From: Amborella trichopoda
Lineage: Eukaryota > Streptophyta > Magnoliopsida > Amborellales > Amborellaceae
Length of the DNA: 64,000 nucleotides
Reading direction: 5' to 3'
NCBI RefSeq assembly: GCF_000471905.2
Contig: NW_006500103.1
Span: forward strand, 2,613,145 to 2,677,144
Shown here: in pieces, positions 26,201 to 37,886 of the stretch
How the letters are laid out: the number at the start of each line of letters is the position of its first letter
How positions within the stretch are numbered: position 1 is the stretch's first letter
Notes under the pieces: model-generated
Databases searched by the model: none
Seen by the model: the letters and a program-made list of their open reading frames with translations, nothing else
What the model was told of the DNA's origin: nothing
Position numbers and translations under genes: made by a program

Positions 26201-29200
26201 AAAGTTATTGCCTTGTTGAATTTTGTGTGGCTTAAATGCTGTTTGGGACTCTTTTTTGCCATTCATATCTCTTTCTATTATTGAAATCTTGGAAGTACTA
26301 TTTTATTAATGGAAAATATGGATCTATCATTCAGGTGGCAGAATTAATGGCATTCATGGGAAAGAACAGGGACCTTTCTTGCAATAAAGTTGTGGAGGTG
26401 ATTGCAGAAACAACAGCCCCACTGCTTCCTATGGGAGAACTTCTCTCGAAGGTCCCCCCTCAAGGTGCACAAAAGGTTCCACTGAAGGTAACAAATGAAT
26501 AAATTACTCATCCCATTTATCATCTTGGTTCCTCAATGCATTTCTTGTTGTTTTAGTTGAGAGAAGTCTCTCATTAATATGATGGTGCTTTTCATGATCA
26601 TATCATCAGCTTAAGATAAAACATTGCATCATTGCTCATACCATCATTTGATGGGCTGTGCTGTGTAAGAGTTTCATTTAAGTTTTTTTTTTTTGGGGGG
26701 CGGGGTAGTTTAGTGGGGAAGGGGTCTACTACCCCTAATAGGAATGGAACTCAATATGTCACGTTGTAGCGCCGGCCACCCTGACCTTGGTCTTGAGCCC
26801 ATTCCTAGGGCTTCATTAAGTCGAAAAACAATAAGTTCCATTATTAACTCGATGAGAAGCATCTGGATGTGATGCTACAAGGTGATACTAGACAACTAGT
26901 CAATAATCAATAAATAGTGGAACTTAAGATAAAGTCATGATTGTGATTCAAGAATTTACTTTTGCCCCTGGCGGTATTCTAAATCAGAACTCGCCTGAGT
27001 TTCAGCGCTTTTCATCATGGACCGGCACCCTGCTGGGTCCAAGTGACTCAGTTGTGTCTTAAACACCGGTCTTGACTCTTGAGTGTGCACATGTCAGAGC
27101 TTTGATGTTGGCTTCTAACTTAAAGTCAAGAGCATATTTTATGTTAAAGTAACATTGCACCCAATAGATTTGCTCACCATATCCATACCCTGAGAATCCT
27201 ATTGAATGCCATTATCCATTGTCTAGAAAACATATTCTGAAGTGTAGTATTTCAAGCAAAGTAATCCCCAGGGTATCATCACTTGTAAAGAACATATATC
27301 CTTGAGGTGAGTGATGCGAAGAATGATTCGAGTGATCATGGACGCTCTTGTGAAATCCAATTGTCTAATATGATAATTAAGTTTCTCAATCCAAGCTTAT
27401 GGCATTTTGTGGCCATGCACCACCTTATATGGCAGACATGATTTGAGGTTGGCCATATTGTGATGGAGATGTCTCACACATTTCCTTAAGCAAGTCTACA
27501 TGGAGGTCAGATTTAGTGAGTTAGCATGCTTCCTCAAGGATATTGAAGGAGTCTCTGAATGTGGAGCAATATTAATCTCAACTTTGATCTCCATTAGGAC
27601 TCATGCAAGGAGGTGTTTTTGACACCTCCACCATGCTACCATCTAAACTTGAAACCTGTTTACAACATAGGAAGGAAATGAATAGCCTCAGAAGTCCCAT
27701 ATGGGGCTCTAATAAATCGCATTCAAGTTGAGTTGACCTCAATCTAGTAGAGTCCAATCTGGACACAGACCCTGGTGGTTGATCAGGTGGATTGATCAGG
27801 TCCACAACCACATACACGCACAAACACATACAAAACTGGGTCGGGTCCAAGTAAGGTCACTGAACCCAACCCAGAAAAGTCTATGTTGGACTTGAACCCC
27901 TTTAGATTTGGATATGTATGACCTGGACCTGATCTGCTGGGTCCAGTTTCTAAGACTAGATCCAGACGTAGGTTGGTGAAACTAGGCAGGTTACCTGACT
28001 AGCACCCCCACTCCCATAGGCTACATCTGAAAATTTTGGTGATGCCTTCCTATTTTTCCTGTGGTTTCATGCGCACTAACTTAAGTTGGGAGTACTAAAA
28101 TTTAAGATGAACTTCATGGAGGTCAAAGCAAGTTAGCGCATTTCACGGTGGACCTTGAAGGCTCTTCCTTCTTACTTGGCTTCACATACATGAATATTGA
28201 AATAGTAGCTGCAATGAACTTTCCTGGTAAGATCTTTTCTAGATGGCTTTATATGGATCTAATGGGGATCCCCCTCGAATGTGAATTTGAGTTGTGTGGA
28301 ATTATCTCCCCTCTCTGGGTGTTCAGTTGTATGCTTCATCAATGTAATATCTCTTGTACAACTATTTTCTAAGGATTAGTTAAACTATTGAAGTATATCG
28401 TATTATCCTGTTGAGGCTATTCAATAGGGCATGGGCATGACAGCTTATGTTTTTGGATATTGTTTGTGTAGGATATTCCAGGACCAGTTCCCTCCACCAC
28501 TCAGTTTACCACAACAGATCCCCCAACTCCTAGTGTGGTTCAAAAGGAAGTGGTGCAAAGTTCACAAGCCACGAGGCCTTTATCTCCTTTCACAGTGTCA
28601 GTTTGAAAGTTTCTTCCTCTCTCTCTCTCTCTGTCGCTCTCTTATGATTTGTGAGTTGAAACTCATGTACTTTTTTCTTCAAGGGAAAATATACAAAGGA
28701 CAATGAAACACATTTGTCCATTGGCATAGCCCTGAAAACAGGATAGGTGGACCCCGTCCGGAATAAACACAAACAAGCACACATATTGGTTGCCTCAACC
28801 CCAGCTTGGATGGGCCTGGGCTGGAGCCAGACCTAGTGGGGTCTAGATCTGCTGGACCTGCTCCAGGTCCAGTGTTACGGTCCAGACCTGGACTCAGGTC
28901 AGGTTAACGAGGTGGTTCGTTGGGTCGACCTTACCTGTTCAGCACTCTTACAATGGGGTCTTATCAACATTCAATGAAATGGACAGTGACAGATATAGTG
29001 GGACACACTGAAACAGGGCATGGTCCCCATGGTTGGCCCAACTCCCCTCCATTACTGTTCTTCATTTCATCAATTGGTCACAACCTCTATGGTCTATGGT
29101 TTTCCACATCCCACTGGACAATAGTATATTTCCCCATTTTGTTACTGATGGATTTTAGTGATTAATTGTGGGCTTTTGAAGATATGAGGATTTGAAACCA

Positions 29201-29724
29201 CCAACATCTCCAACTCCAACCCCAAGCTCTGGTTCTACTTGGCCCAAGGAAGCACATGTGAAAACTGCAGCACCACCTGAACCTTCAATGCCAGCTCAAG
29301 TTGGGACAACCATAACAGTGCCCAGCTCAATTATAGAGAATGAAGTCATCGAAGCTCCACGTCAGAAATCTAGACCACTTTCACCTTATACTGTGTAAGG
29401 TTTTCTTATGACCAGACAATGAATGTAGACCTCAGATGTAAAAGGTTACAAAACTCCTCTCTCTCTCTCTCTCTCTCTCTCTNNNNNNNNNNNNNNNNNN
29501 NNNNNNNNNNNNNNNNNNNNNNNNNNNNNNNNNNNNNNNNNNNNNNNNNNNNNNNNNNNNNNNNNNNNNNNNNNNNNNNNNNNNNNNNNNNNNNNNNNNN
29601 NNNNNNNNNNNNTAACTACGTACGACTACTTACCTTACTTACTTACTAGTTAGGTTTACGGTTTACGTTAGTACACGACGAACATAGTAGTAGTACGTAC
29701 TACAGTAGTAAGTAACGTAACTAA

Positions 29725-29771
<47 letters not shown>

Positions 29772-30840
29772 TTACTCGTCATTATCCTTCTTTTGATGTT
29801 GTCTTATTGTGAAAACGATATCTTAATCAGTTATTGGACACTATTAACCAGCTTGTATATGCACTTATGAGGACTTAAAACCACCAACCTCACCTACCCC
29901 TACTCCAAGCTCTTTTAAATATGGAGATTCCCAGGAAGGATCCACAAGTAATAATCCACCATCTGAGCCATCAGCACTAACTGAGCTACCTGAATCAACA
30001 CCAAAACCTATTATTTCAAAGCAAATTGAGCAACCTCAGATAAATAATTCAAGGCCACTTTCACCTTACCCTGTGTAGGTTTTTCATTCCTCTATTACTT
30101 TCCTTCTATTTATTGCAAACTATGTATTAGCTTATAGACTATGCTATGCTATGCTATATGGTACTCCAAGGTTATATCCATCATCTGTTCCCAATCGTAG
30201 ATGGTTGGAGATTAGCGCAACAGGTAAACAGTGATACAAAAGTAAACACGTCCCTTAATTCAAAATTGCGTTATTTGTGCATCTGGATTAATGACCCCAT
30301 CAATAAGTTATGCTTAATAAGTGAGCTTAATTAGTCTACAAGAAACTTGCATGCACGCATGCATGCATTGTGTGTACGCATGCAAGCATGTATGTATGCA
30401 TGCATATATTGGCTTGCTCGTCAGTTTGTCATGACCATGTAATATGTTTTGCAAATACCAAGACTTCAAGCCACCAACTTCACCCTCTTCGAAGGCCCCA
30501 AATGCTTCTTTAGCTCAAAAGCCTCCTTCCCTAGAAACTAATACCCCCACAACCCCCTTCCATGGGAGAGCCCATTATAATAAATGCCTCCCCTCATGAA
30601 ACTGAACAAAAAAAATTATCCAGACCACCTTCACCTTTCACAATGTAAGGATACGATTGTGTTTTGATATCCTTCCTCTTTAGTCGTAATCTTATTTTAG
30701 TTTTGACTACTATATATCATTTATATTTCCTCTTAGTAGACATCAACAAGGAAACTAAGGTATGGATACTTCATGTGTATAACAGATACGAGGATTTGAA
30801 GCCTCCAAGCTCACCATGCCCATTACCAAAGAAATTTTGA
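20607..30840 (+). CDS. TIC62: TIC62, chloroplast translocon redox component
   Basis: Exons: 20607-20778, 22882-23002, 23094-23160, 23316-23371, 23545-23726, 24429-24510, 24883-24955, 25279-25389, 26335-26487, 28472-28596, 29182-29394, [29865-30074], 30786-30840; 30455-30644 is probably dead. The start sits in GAGGCAATGG. Length is 539 residues with exon 12, 469 without. Residues 1-57 are a Ser-rich plastid transit peptide. A Rossmann fold follows with GATGRVG (87-93), CCIGASEKE and YQATK (190-194), plus WKRKAEEAL and IVRPGGMERPTDAYKETHN, all typical of TIC62. The tail repeats R-P-L-S-P-Y/F-x-V-Y-E-D-L-K-P-P-T-S-P, the ferredoxin-NADP reductase binding motif. Family members shuttle between inner envelope, stroma and thylakoid and tether FNR. 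The exon 2/3 junction reads Ser where relatives usually have Arg. Confidence 0.92.
22599..22780. repeat. MITE-like repeat in TIC62 intron 1
   Basis: Imperfect inverted ends: GGAAAACCATACTCCATTC at the left, and GGTGATGACGCCAATGGAC..TTTCCATAG at the right. Similar text recurs at 9775-9905, 23817-23990, 28960-29140 and 50330-50410. Family assignment is tentative. Confidence 0.45.
25674..26185. mobile_element. foldback (Mutator-like) element in TIC62 intron 8
   Basis: 512 bp, beginning GGGCAAGCTTTCTATGCTTC and ending GCATAGAAACCTTTCCC. The inverted ends run for more than 50 bp. A central palindrome contains CCAAAATACCCC and GGTATTTTGG. The flanks are a perfect 9-bp duplication, TCTACTCAT at 25665-25673 and 26186-26194. 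The core matches the element at 56140-56638. Confidence 0.85.
27755..28012. repeat. GGGTC-rich repeat in TIC62 intron 9
   Basis: Words such as GGGTCGGGTCCAAG, CCAACCCAG and GCTGGGTCCAG over about 260 bp place it with the other degenerate GGGTC-type elements. A similar block is at 28790-28925 in intron 10. Confidence 0.4.
29483..29612. other. assembly gap 1 (130 N) in TIC62 intron 11
   Basis: The run of N is preceded by (CT)n from about 29459 and followed, after an odd 116-bp stretch, by more (CT)n at 29729-29766. The gap sits in a CT microsatellite within an intron, so the TIC62 reading frame is not directly affected. Confidence 0.95.
29613..29728. other. suspect TAC/GTA-rich sequence at gap edge
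   Basis: 116 bp made almost only of TAC, GTA, ACT and AGT words, unlike any other part of the window. It touches the N run directly. A short AACTACTACTAC string likewise follows the third gap at 52537. It is best read as low-quality consensus, not genome. Confidence 0.6.
29865..30074 (+). other. TIC62: TIC62 repeat exon 12 with non-AG acceptor
   Basis: A 210-bp open block, phase 2 at both sides. It starts with YEDLKPPTSPTP and ends RPLSPYPV before a good GTAGGT donor. The two bases before it are AC (TATATGCAC), not AG, and no other AG nearby gives an open frame. It is either skipped, spliced at a rare site, or an assembly error. Confidence 0.6.
30353..30412. repeat. GCATGCAT-type microsatellite
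   Basis: Runs of GCATGCATGCATT and ATGTATGTATGCATGCATA in the intron between TIC62 repeat exons 12 and 13. Confidence 0.7.
30455..30644 (+). pseudogene. TIC62: decayed TIC62 repeat exon 13
   Basis: The block opens with YQDFKPPTSPSS and closes with LSRPPSPFT before a GTAAGG donor, so it is a copy of the FNR-binding repeat exon. The acceptor reads TTTTGCAA instead of CAG. The length is 190 bp, one more than a multiple of three. The frame shifts at a C-run (30544-30548 or 30553-30557). Both lesions suggest it is skipped; skipping keeps the frame. Confidence 0.65.
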
Positions 30841-32534
30841 GGTGGTGTTATAACCAAAGCATGGTGAGAATATCATGGGCTTTGCTTTTATGAAATGATC
30901 TTAGAGCCTGTACTGAATTTCATGGTTTTGGACTTGGCATGTATTTGTGCTGTGGAAATTTCAAGAGGCAATTCTTTATCCGCAAAAAGATTATTACAAA
31001 TTTGTGGTGTTTTGTCATATACAATTTATGTAATTTGAATATTGGCCGTTATATGTGACCCATCTTCTAATTCAGCATCTCTGCTGTCCAAGGTTTCCAT
31101 AGTTCAATTGTACAGTATGAAGAATGGATTACATACAAGGCTGCATGGCCATGCAGAATGATGACCCATACTATTAAAATGGCTTGATGACCCATATTAT
31201 TAAAATGGGATGGGATCGACTGGCTGAACTAAGTTCTTGAACTAGACCCATGTAAAATGCTAGATGTTATTCCTATTAAATGGGATTTACAATGTAAAAA
31301 AACAGAGGAAAATATTCATATGTTAATATGTGTATCCTCATAACCAATACATCCATGATAGCATGTAAGTATGGTGCATATGTGATACTCTTAAAATGCA
31401 GACTGTTTTCAATGGAAATTCTACATCTAGAAGCTCTGAATTTAGAAAATGTGACAAAGTCAAAACATCTTAGAAATCAGCTCATGTTGCTTCTCATTTC
31501 AATGACAGAATCATCCTTTGCCTGCAAAATACTGTATACCGTGGGCATGTGTCCTACAGTTTTTGGCATACGTTGACACACAAAGGATACAGCCAGGTCC
31601 AACCATATGAAACGTGGATACTTCATGTTAAATTTTTCAATTAACATCTCAATATAAAGGTCCTTGGATGCTACCTAAAACCCACCTCTCCGTTCATTAA
31701 ATTATGTATTGAGATGTTAAATTATGTATTGAGATGTAGTTTCTGAAAAGCTACTTATAGGTTGACATATTTGACACTCATGTTAGATGCTGACACAAAT
31801 GTCCATGTCTTTTTAATATAAAGGTTTCCGGGTTTGTGTTTATGGACACATTATATGCATTTACATCTACTGTGTCCAAATAAAATCTTATTTCTAAGGT
31901 GATGATAACCAAAATTGGTATGACTGTTCAACTAAAACAGTAAAATTGTTGCCCTAGCTAATCTAGTACAAGTTTAGTTTTAGTAACACTGAAGATCCAA
32001 TCATTTTTACTACTGTGGCAATGTTCAAAAATTCGGACACTAACACTTGCCAGTGCCCCGAGGCTGAGTCCCCTTGTTCCTTCTCAAAAAGCCTAAGTAG
32101 GACTGAGAAACATTTATAGTGAAAAATTATGAAAACGGGAGACTCCTGGTTTAGGGTTCTTTTCATTCCAAAAACACCAGGTACCAAATTCACTCCAACT
32201 TGTGTTGAATCCCCAGTCAGACCTAAATCTTTTTAAAGTCTGCTTTGTAGTAAATAGCAAGCCTGGAAACAAAAAGGGAACTAACAAAGCCTATTTCCTC
32301 ATGCAGACTGATGGTGTGGCCAATGATGGTGGGTGTTGAGAGAATCTCTTGGTTCTAGCATCTTGCTAGATGATATCTAGTTATCATCTCCATTTCTCCA
32401 TGTAAATTTGTTTCTTTATCTTTCGGGAATGGGTTTGGGGCATAGTGGCTAGGGGAGACTAGTCCAAAAGATAGGAAACATGAAAACTACAGTGCGCAGA
32501 TATTGGGTCTTGGCCAATTCAGATCGGTACACTG

Positions 32535-32709
32535 GAGGGCCAACCCAAAACCTCATTCTGGGTTTTAAAATATGTGATCAAAACTCAAAATGAAAGAAAA
32601 AACAAGTTGAGAAAAAGAAAAGAGGGCCAACCCAAAACCTCATTATGGGTTTTAAAATATGTGATCAAAACTCAATATGAAAGAAAAAACAAGTTGAGAA
32701 GAAGAAAAG
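32535..32709. repeat. 87-bp tandem duplication
   Basis: Two head-to-tail copies (32535-32621, 32622-32709), each starting GAGGGCCAACCCAAAACCTC and ending with an A/G-rich tail. They differ at only a few bases. Confidence 0.85.
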
Positions 32710-32802
32710 AAAAAAAATGTGAAGCTCAAGGGCATTAGAAGTGTCTTGTTAAGGAAATTTAACAAAATGCACTCCTGAGATGAATTATTGATCAATTTAC
32801 CT

Positions 32803-32945
32803 CGTCATCATCATCATCAGACTTTTCTCAATAATTTGGGGTTGGCTACACGGATCATGATCCGTCCGTAGATTCATAGAAATTTTGGCAAAGTTTTAGG
32901 TTGGCTCCGTACCCAAGGACGGGTTAAGAGAAAGTTTGAGGTCAT
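32803..32945 (-). mobile_element. RTE-type LINE 3' end fragment
   Basis: The plus strand begins with an ATCATCATCATC run, then TTTGGGGTTGGCTACACGGATC and GGTTGGCTCCGTACCC. This matches the reverse complement of the typical 3' tail of plant RTE LINEs. It is too short to code. Confidence 0.5.
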
Positions 32946-33388
32946 CACCTTTTTTTAGACCAATTGATCAATTTACATATTTTTTTAATTAATTTCAAAC
33001 TTCCCATTAAACTACACATAATTAAGTTGGAATACTTGAAAAAGAATAAAATATTAAATAGTTATAAATTAATTGCATTTTGATAAATTTCCCCTTATTA
33101 ATGTTGTGCTGTTGTGGTGTCATCGCCAGCAAAGAAAAATGCACACAAACCATCATCTTATCATAGGATCATCACCGCCTACCAGTAACTCAACGGCAGA
33201 GATGTTATATTAGTCCATAAAGGCATAAACTGTAGTCCACAACATGTTAGATGTGACGGTGATTACTTCTTGTGACCATACTATTATTCAAGCCATGTGG
33301 ATCATCTTATGTTACAAAAAAACATGCCCCGAAAATCCCACCACAACATTCAGACTTCAAAAAAATAGGGTTTCAGGCTTCACAATCA

Positions 33389-35623
33389 ATGGAGGGAAAT
33401 AGTTCAGATTCAGCTCCACAGACGAAGAGTGATAAGCAGGACCCTTCTTCTATTCCATCTGCCGTTCTAGATTACCTCCAACCTAACTACTGGTTTGATT
33501 TTCATTCGTGACTGGAAGTTCTATGGAGATTTTCCCTCCATTTAGTTATTTTTTATTTTTTGCTCATGCTATTTGCTTCGATTTTTTTTTTTTAAATTTT
33601 CTAATTAGGGATCAGCGGTTTTCATCAGAGGATAACTATGAATGGTTAAAGGACTACTCCCATTTCGAGCATCTGCTTCGAGAACATGTAAAAGCTACTC
33701 ACTCTGTAAGTTCTCTCCAAAATTTATTTATTTATTTATTTCTCTTGTTCTTTCCTGTTCATTTATTCTATTTCAGGTACAGAGTGGTTGGAGATGAAAA
33801 TTTTTTATTTTTACAATTTTACTCAACTTTATGATAAATGAATGTTTGCAGCGGAAATTAATCATTTTTTTCTTTTTGTACAAAATTAATCCTTTATGGC
33901 TATCTTTGTCCGCTGCCAATATTTTTGATTCAGTGATTTCTTAATATCTTTTTAATTGGGTTTGTCCATTAATCATTATTCTTATTTGGTGCTTCTTAGC
34001 ATCTATTCAAATCCCTAACTTTCTTTTTTTCGTAGATTGTCTATTACTCATATTCCATGTTTTCCAGAACTGAATGATTTCTTGATCTCAATACAAATTG
34101 GGTGGATTACTAAGTATTGAGTTCTCTGTTCTGTTCCCTTGTATGTATTCTATCAGCCATTTATGAGTGCACCCTGTGATAACTATGGAAAAAATGCAGG
34201 TACTGGAGATTGGTTGTGGTAGCTCCCACTTGTGTGAAGGCTTGTACAGAGATGGGATCACTGACATAACATGCACGGATCTTTCAAAGGTTGCTGTGGA
34301 AAAGCTGCAGAAATGGGTGGAATCCATGGGATATCATGGTATGTGTTACACGCTCAGTCATGTAGTCATCCGTAGCAAATGATTAGTTATTTTTGAAATG
34401 ACATATTCCTATAAGACAGTTTTATTATGCTGTTGTAGGCTTTTAGCTATATTAATATTTGTAAAAGCTAGAGGAAAATGTGTAGATAAATTGCATGTCT
34501 TTGAGCATGCGTATTCGATTTTATCACCTCTATCATTTTCCTGTATTTATGTGCTTCTGTATGGTTAGGATAATCTGCTTTAGAAAATGAGCATTCTTGT
34601 TGAGTGTTTCACGTGTGTGGGGTTTTGGAGAAATAACTTTTCTTGCTGAATAAATAGGTAAATTGGGGCTTCAATTTATGTGAAGTGAAACTTTTCAAAT
34701 AATAGAAAAGAATACCCCGCTAAACCATGCGAATGCCCCATTCAAAGCCAAAAACTTTCAGTGGGGAACTTTGTGTCCTCTCATGGCGTTGTTTACCTGA
34801 CTGCTATGGTCCCCCATTCTTTCAAAATTACATAGTGTCCTTAATGCTTTACCCACTAGAGGATGCATGCTCTCAAAACATCCACTGCAGACCCCTCAAT
34901 GCTATCGCCCCTTAGAGGAAGGATGCATTCTCTAGAAACTTATTATTTAGATATGTTTCTGTCGCCAACGACAGGATCCTCATTAGTTGGTGGCTGGTTG
35001 CTTATTATCTTCACCCTCAATTACTAAGTTAGGGACTCTAACATTTTCTGGGCTTGTCTGGAAAAGTGTTTTGGGGAGTTTGCTGTCCTCAAGGTGATTA
35101 TCTCCTCTTTCATGAGCTAGTTTCTTCTTCAACATCTTCTTATTAAGTTAGTTATTGTTATATACGATTTTCGACCTTTTTTCGTATTGTAATGTATTTA
35201 AAATTGCTATGTTCTTTTATTCAAATGAATGAAATCACACCACCCATCAAAAGATAAAAATGGATTGTATCTGCAAAAGATGAACTTAAAACCCCAAGTT
35301 CAGCGTCTTTGATCCTCCTGTAGAAAAACCCTGAAACCATATTCTTCTTGTTACATTGTATTTGCCTTAATTGGCTTCTCCTCCCTATGCCTTGTATGCA
35401 AAACACTTGCGTGATTGTTATTCCATCTGAGATCTACTGAAAACAAGCATCAATGTAAGGATTTCCCCTTGGGAGAAGTGGAAATGCATCATGGGATAAA
35501 GTAGGATACTAAGATAATTTTTCCGGGTCATGCTTATAAGAAAGGTTGGGTTCTGAAAATACTAACAAAGTGAGTATGAACTAGGAACTATTCTAAGAGG
35601 TATACAACTCAGTAAACAAAAAG

Positions 35624-35660
<37 letters not shown>

Positions 35661-37886
35661 TGAATCCAATACGGTTGTCTATTGGAGGCTAGCAGGAATC
35701 CAATGCCCAAGCGGACGCACTACCTAAAAATGGAGCTCTCTCAAGCATGATCTGATTTTTGGGAACCCTTATGTTACCTCTAGGGGACCATTGTATTTTT
35801 GTTTTTACATGTGCATATGTACTGGGTTTTCCCCATTTTTTTGTATAGAACCACCACTTTGTGGATTGCCTATTTTTTGGGCTAGAACCCCCATCTAGTG
35901 GGTGGTCTTCCCCCCCCTCTTTTTCATTGTATTCTCCTCTTCTTTGATATAGCACAGTTAACAGCTTTGAAAAAAAAAAAATTGTAGGAGTATATGGGCT
36001 TATAGAGTGGAGTTCTTGGGTGGATAGGACAGATGTTTTGGAAGTCATGGGGCTGTCAGTAATGAAGCATGGAAATGAGCTTAATGAATTTCAAAAGCAC
36101 GTGCTTATGAACTGAAGTTGGACATATTTGGTGTATTGGTTGGTAAACCTGAGTAGGATATTTCAGAAATATTTGAACATTGCTTAGTTTCTCTAATGCA
36201 GGAAATAAATCCAGCATCCAATATAAAGCTTGTTATCCTTGATAAATTGGTACATTTGCTTGAAAGATCTGCATTCTTGTATCACCTGAGAATGTGAATG
36301 GGAGGTCTCAGAGAATCAGGTTGCTCCTCTTGTCATGTGAAATATGGGGCCTATGCCAATGTTTATTAAATGTCTTTATCTTTTACTTTCCTTTACTAAA
36401 AGGTAAATGTCAATATCTTTGAAAGGTTGAGACCAACAAAAATATTTAGAGTTTTTCTTAATGTTGAGGACATCTTTTGGTGGGTTGGAATCTTGAATTA
36501 GGGGGTTGAGATATTTGGGTCTCCGATGTAAAAGTAAACTTGTAATTCTCCATAAAAATGTGTAATATTGTGGTTATTGCCAGTCTCTTTATTTGTTTCT
36601 GATCGTGAACTGAGGGTGGGATTTTTGATATGTCAAAGTATAACAGGTAAATTCTATATAAAAAGTATGTGAGAGGAGTTTTGTGATTTTTGTAGCTGTT
36701 GCTAGTTTCTTTCTATTCTTTGTTAAGGCAAGTATTTCATTGGTGCAGGTATCAAAGTGGTTGAAGCTGACATGCTAGACCTTCCATTTGGAGATGGATG
36801 TTATGATTTCGTCATCGAGAAGGGAACCATGGTGTGTTATACGATATTGTAGTTGCTGACCTTTGCTTATTTTCTGTGCCATGATGTTACTCTTTATTAT
36901 AGATACTTATAGCTTGTCTTAATGCATTACCTTTCTTGAGTTAAGCATGTAAATTATTTTATATATGAAGGATTTACTATTCGTGGACAGTGGTGATCCA
37001 TGGGATCCACACCCTGCAACTGTAAGCAAAGTGATGGCCACGCTTAGAGGTGTTCACAGAGTTCTGAAAACAGATGGAATATTTGTTTCTATATCTTTTG
37101 GACAGGTATGCTTCCTACCCTTCTCCCTACGTAAATTGGTTACCATAGAATTTAGAGAGAGAGAGAGAGAGAGAGATTTACTTAATGACGTGGGCAATGT
37201 AGTGAGAGGCAGTGTAGAGTGTACATGAGTATGCATCTAGGGATTTTTATTGCTGTTTATTTGCTTCAACTATTTTTTGTAACTATGAATTTATCATTTT
37301 TAATGTGCCGCAATCAATAACAGCCACACTTCAGGCGGCCGTTCTTTGAAGCAGAAGAGTTCCTTTGGTCCCTTGATTGGAAAACATTCGGTGACGGATT
37401 TCATTATTTTTTTTATGTATTGAAAAAGGTTGGTATGTATAATCTCTCAATTTAATTGCCCCTACAGTGTTAGCCATCTTGGCTTAGTAACTAGGGTATA
37501 CGAGCTGCAATGCCAACTATAGCAATTGATAGGTTTAGTAACATGTATGACCTTTTAGAATGTTGGGTGTACTCTCTAATTGAACAACGTTGACACCATT
37601 TTATCTTAAACACAAAGTATGCCTTATGTTTACCATGGATCATCATCATCACCATCATCTTGTTGTCGTCGTCATCATCATCATTATCATACACGGATTT
37701 TGTTTTTTGGTTTCAAATGTTCTTCAAGTAAATTAAACTGTTTTTGGCTTTTGAGGTGTGCTTCAGGGGAAGAGAACATCAAAGAGCAATGGGATCAAGA
37801 TCGTTGCACCTTCAATTTGTTTATTACAGGAGGAACTAGAGGGTGAGGATTATATATTTCGAACCAATTTTGATGAAAACAAGTGA
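33389..37886 (+). CDS. SAM-dependent methyltransferase, METTL13/EEF1AKMT4-like
   Basis: Seven exons, all GT-AG: 33389-33492, 33609-33705, 34200-34338, 36749-36831, 36971-37105, 37324-37428, 37767-37886 (TGA). This gives 260 residues, starting at ATG in CACAATCAATGGA. The short Ser-rich start leads to VLDYLQPNYWDQRFSSEDNY, then SAM motif I VLEIGCGSSHL (68-78). DLSKVAV, ADMLDLPFGDGCYDFVIEKG and GVHRVLKTDGIFVSISFGQP follow, then the FRRPFF..FGDGFHYFFYVLKKG block. This order is typical of eEF1A-lysine methyltransferase 4-like proteins; one Arabidopsis relative is probably At4g34360. The substrate is inferred from the family only. Soluble, no targeting signal seen. The last two exons recur after a 20-N gap (39861-40423). 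Confidence 0.9.
34339..36748 (+). other. methyltransferase intron 3
   Basis: 2.4-kb intron with a GTATGT donor and a GTGCAG acceptor. It holds a GA microsatellite at about 35623-35658. The part from 34970 to 36050 looks like repeat-derived sequence (CTAGTGGGTGGTCTTCCCCCCCC) that I could not assign. A 119-codon minus-strand frame there is not a gene. Confidence 0.5.

Larger units (their letters stand above)
30841..33388. other. intergenic region between TIC62 and the methyltransferase gene
   Basis: No coding block. It should contain the TIC62 3' UTR and the methyltransferase promoter. Two internal repeats are listed separately (32535-32709 and 32803-32945). Everything else is AT-rich and unremarkable. 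Confidence 0.45.

Noticed and set aside
22382..30334. Short open frames inside TIC62 introns
   Set aside because: None has a conserved motif; real exons are fixed by frame-consistent junctions and TIC62 similarity.
35689..36048. 119-codon minus-strand frame in methyltransferase intron 3
   Set aside because: No known motif; it lies in repeat-like intronic DNA with C and T homopolymers.
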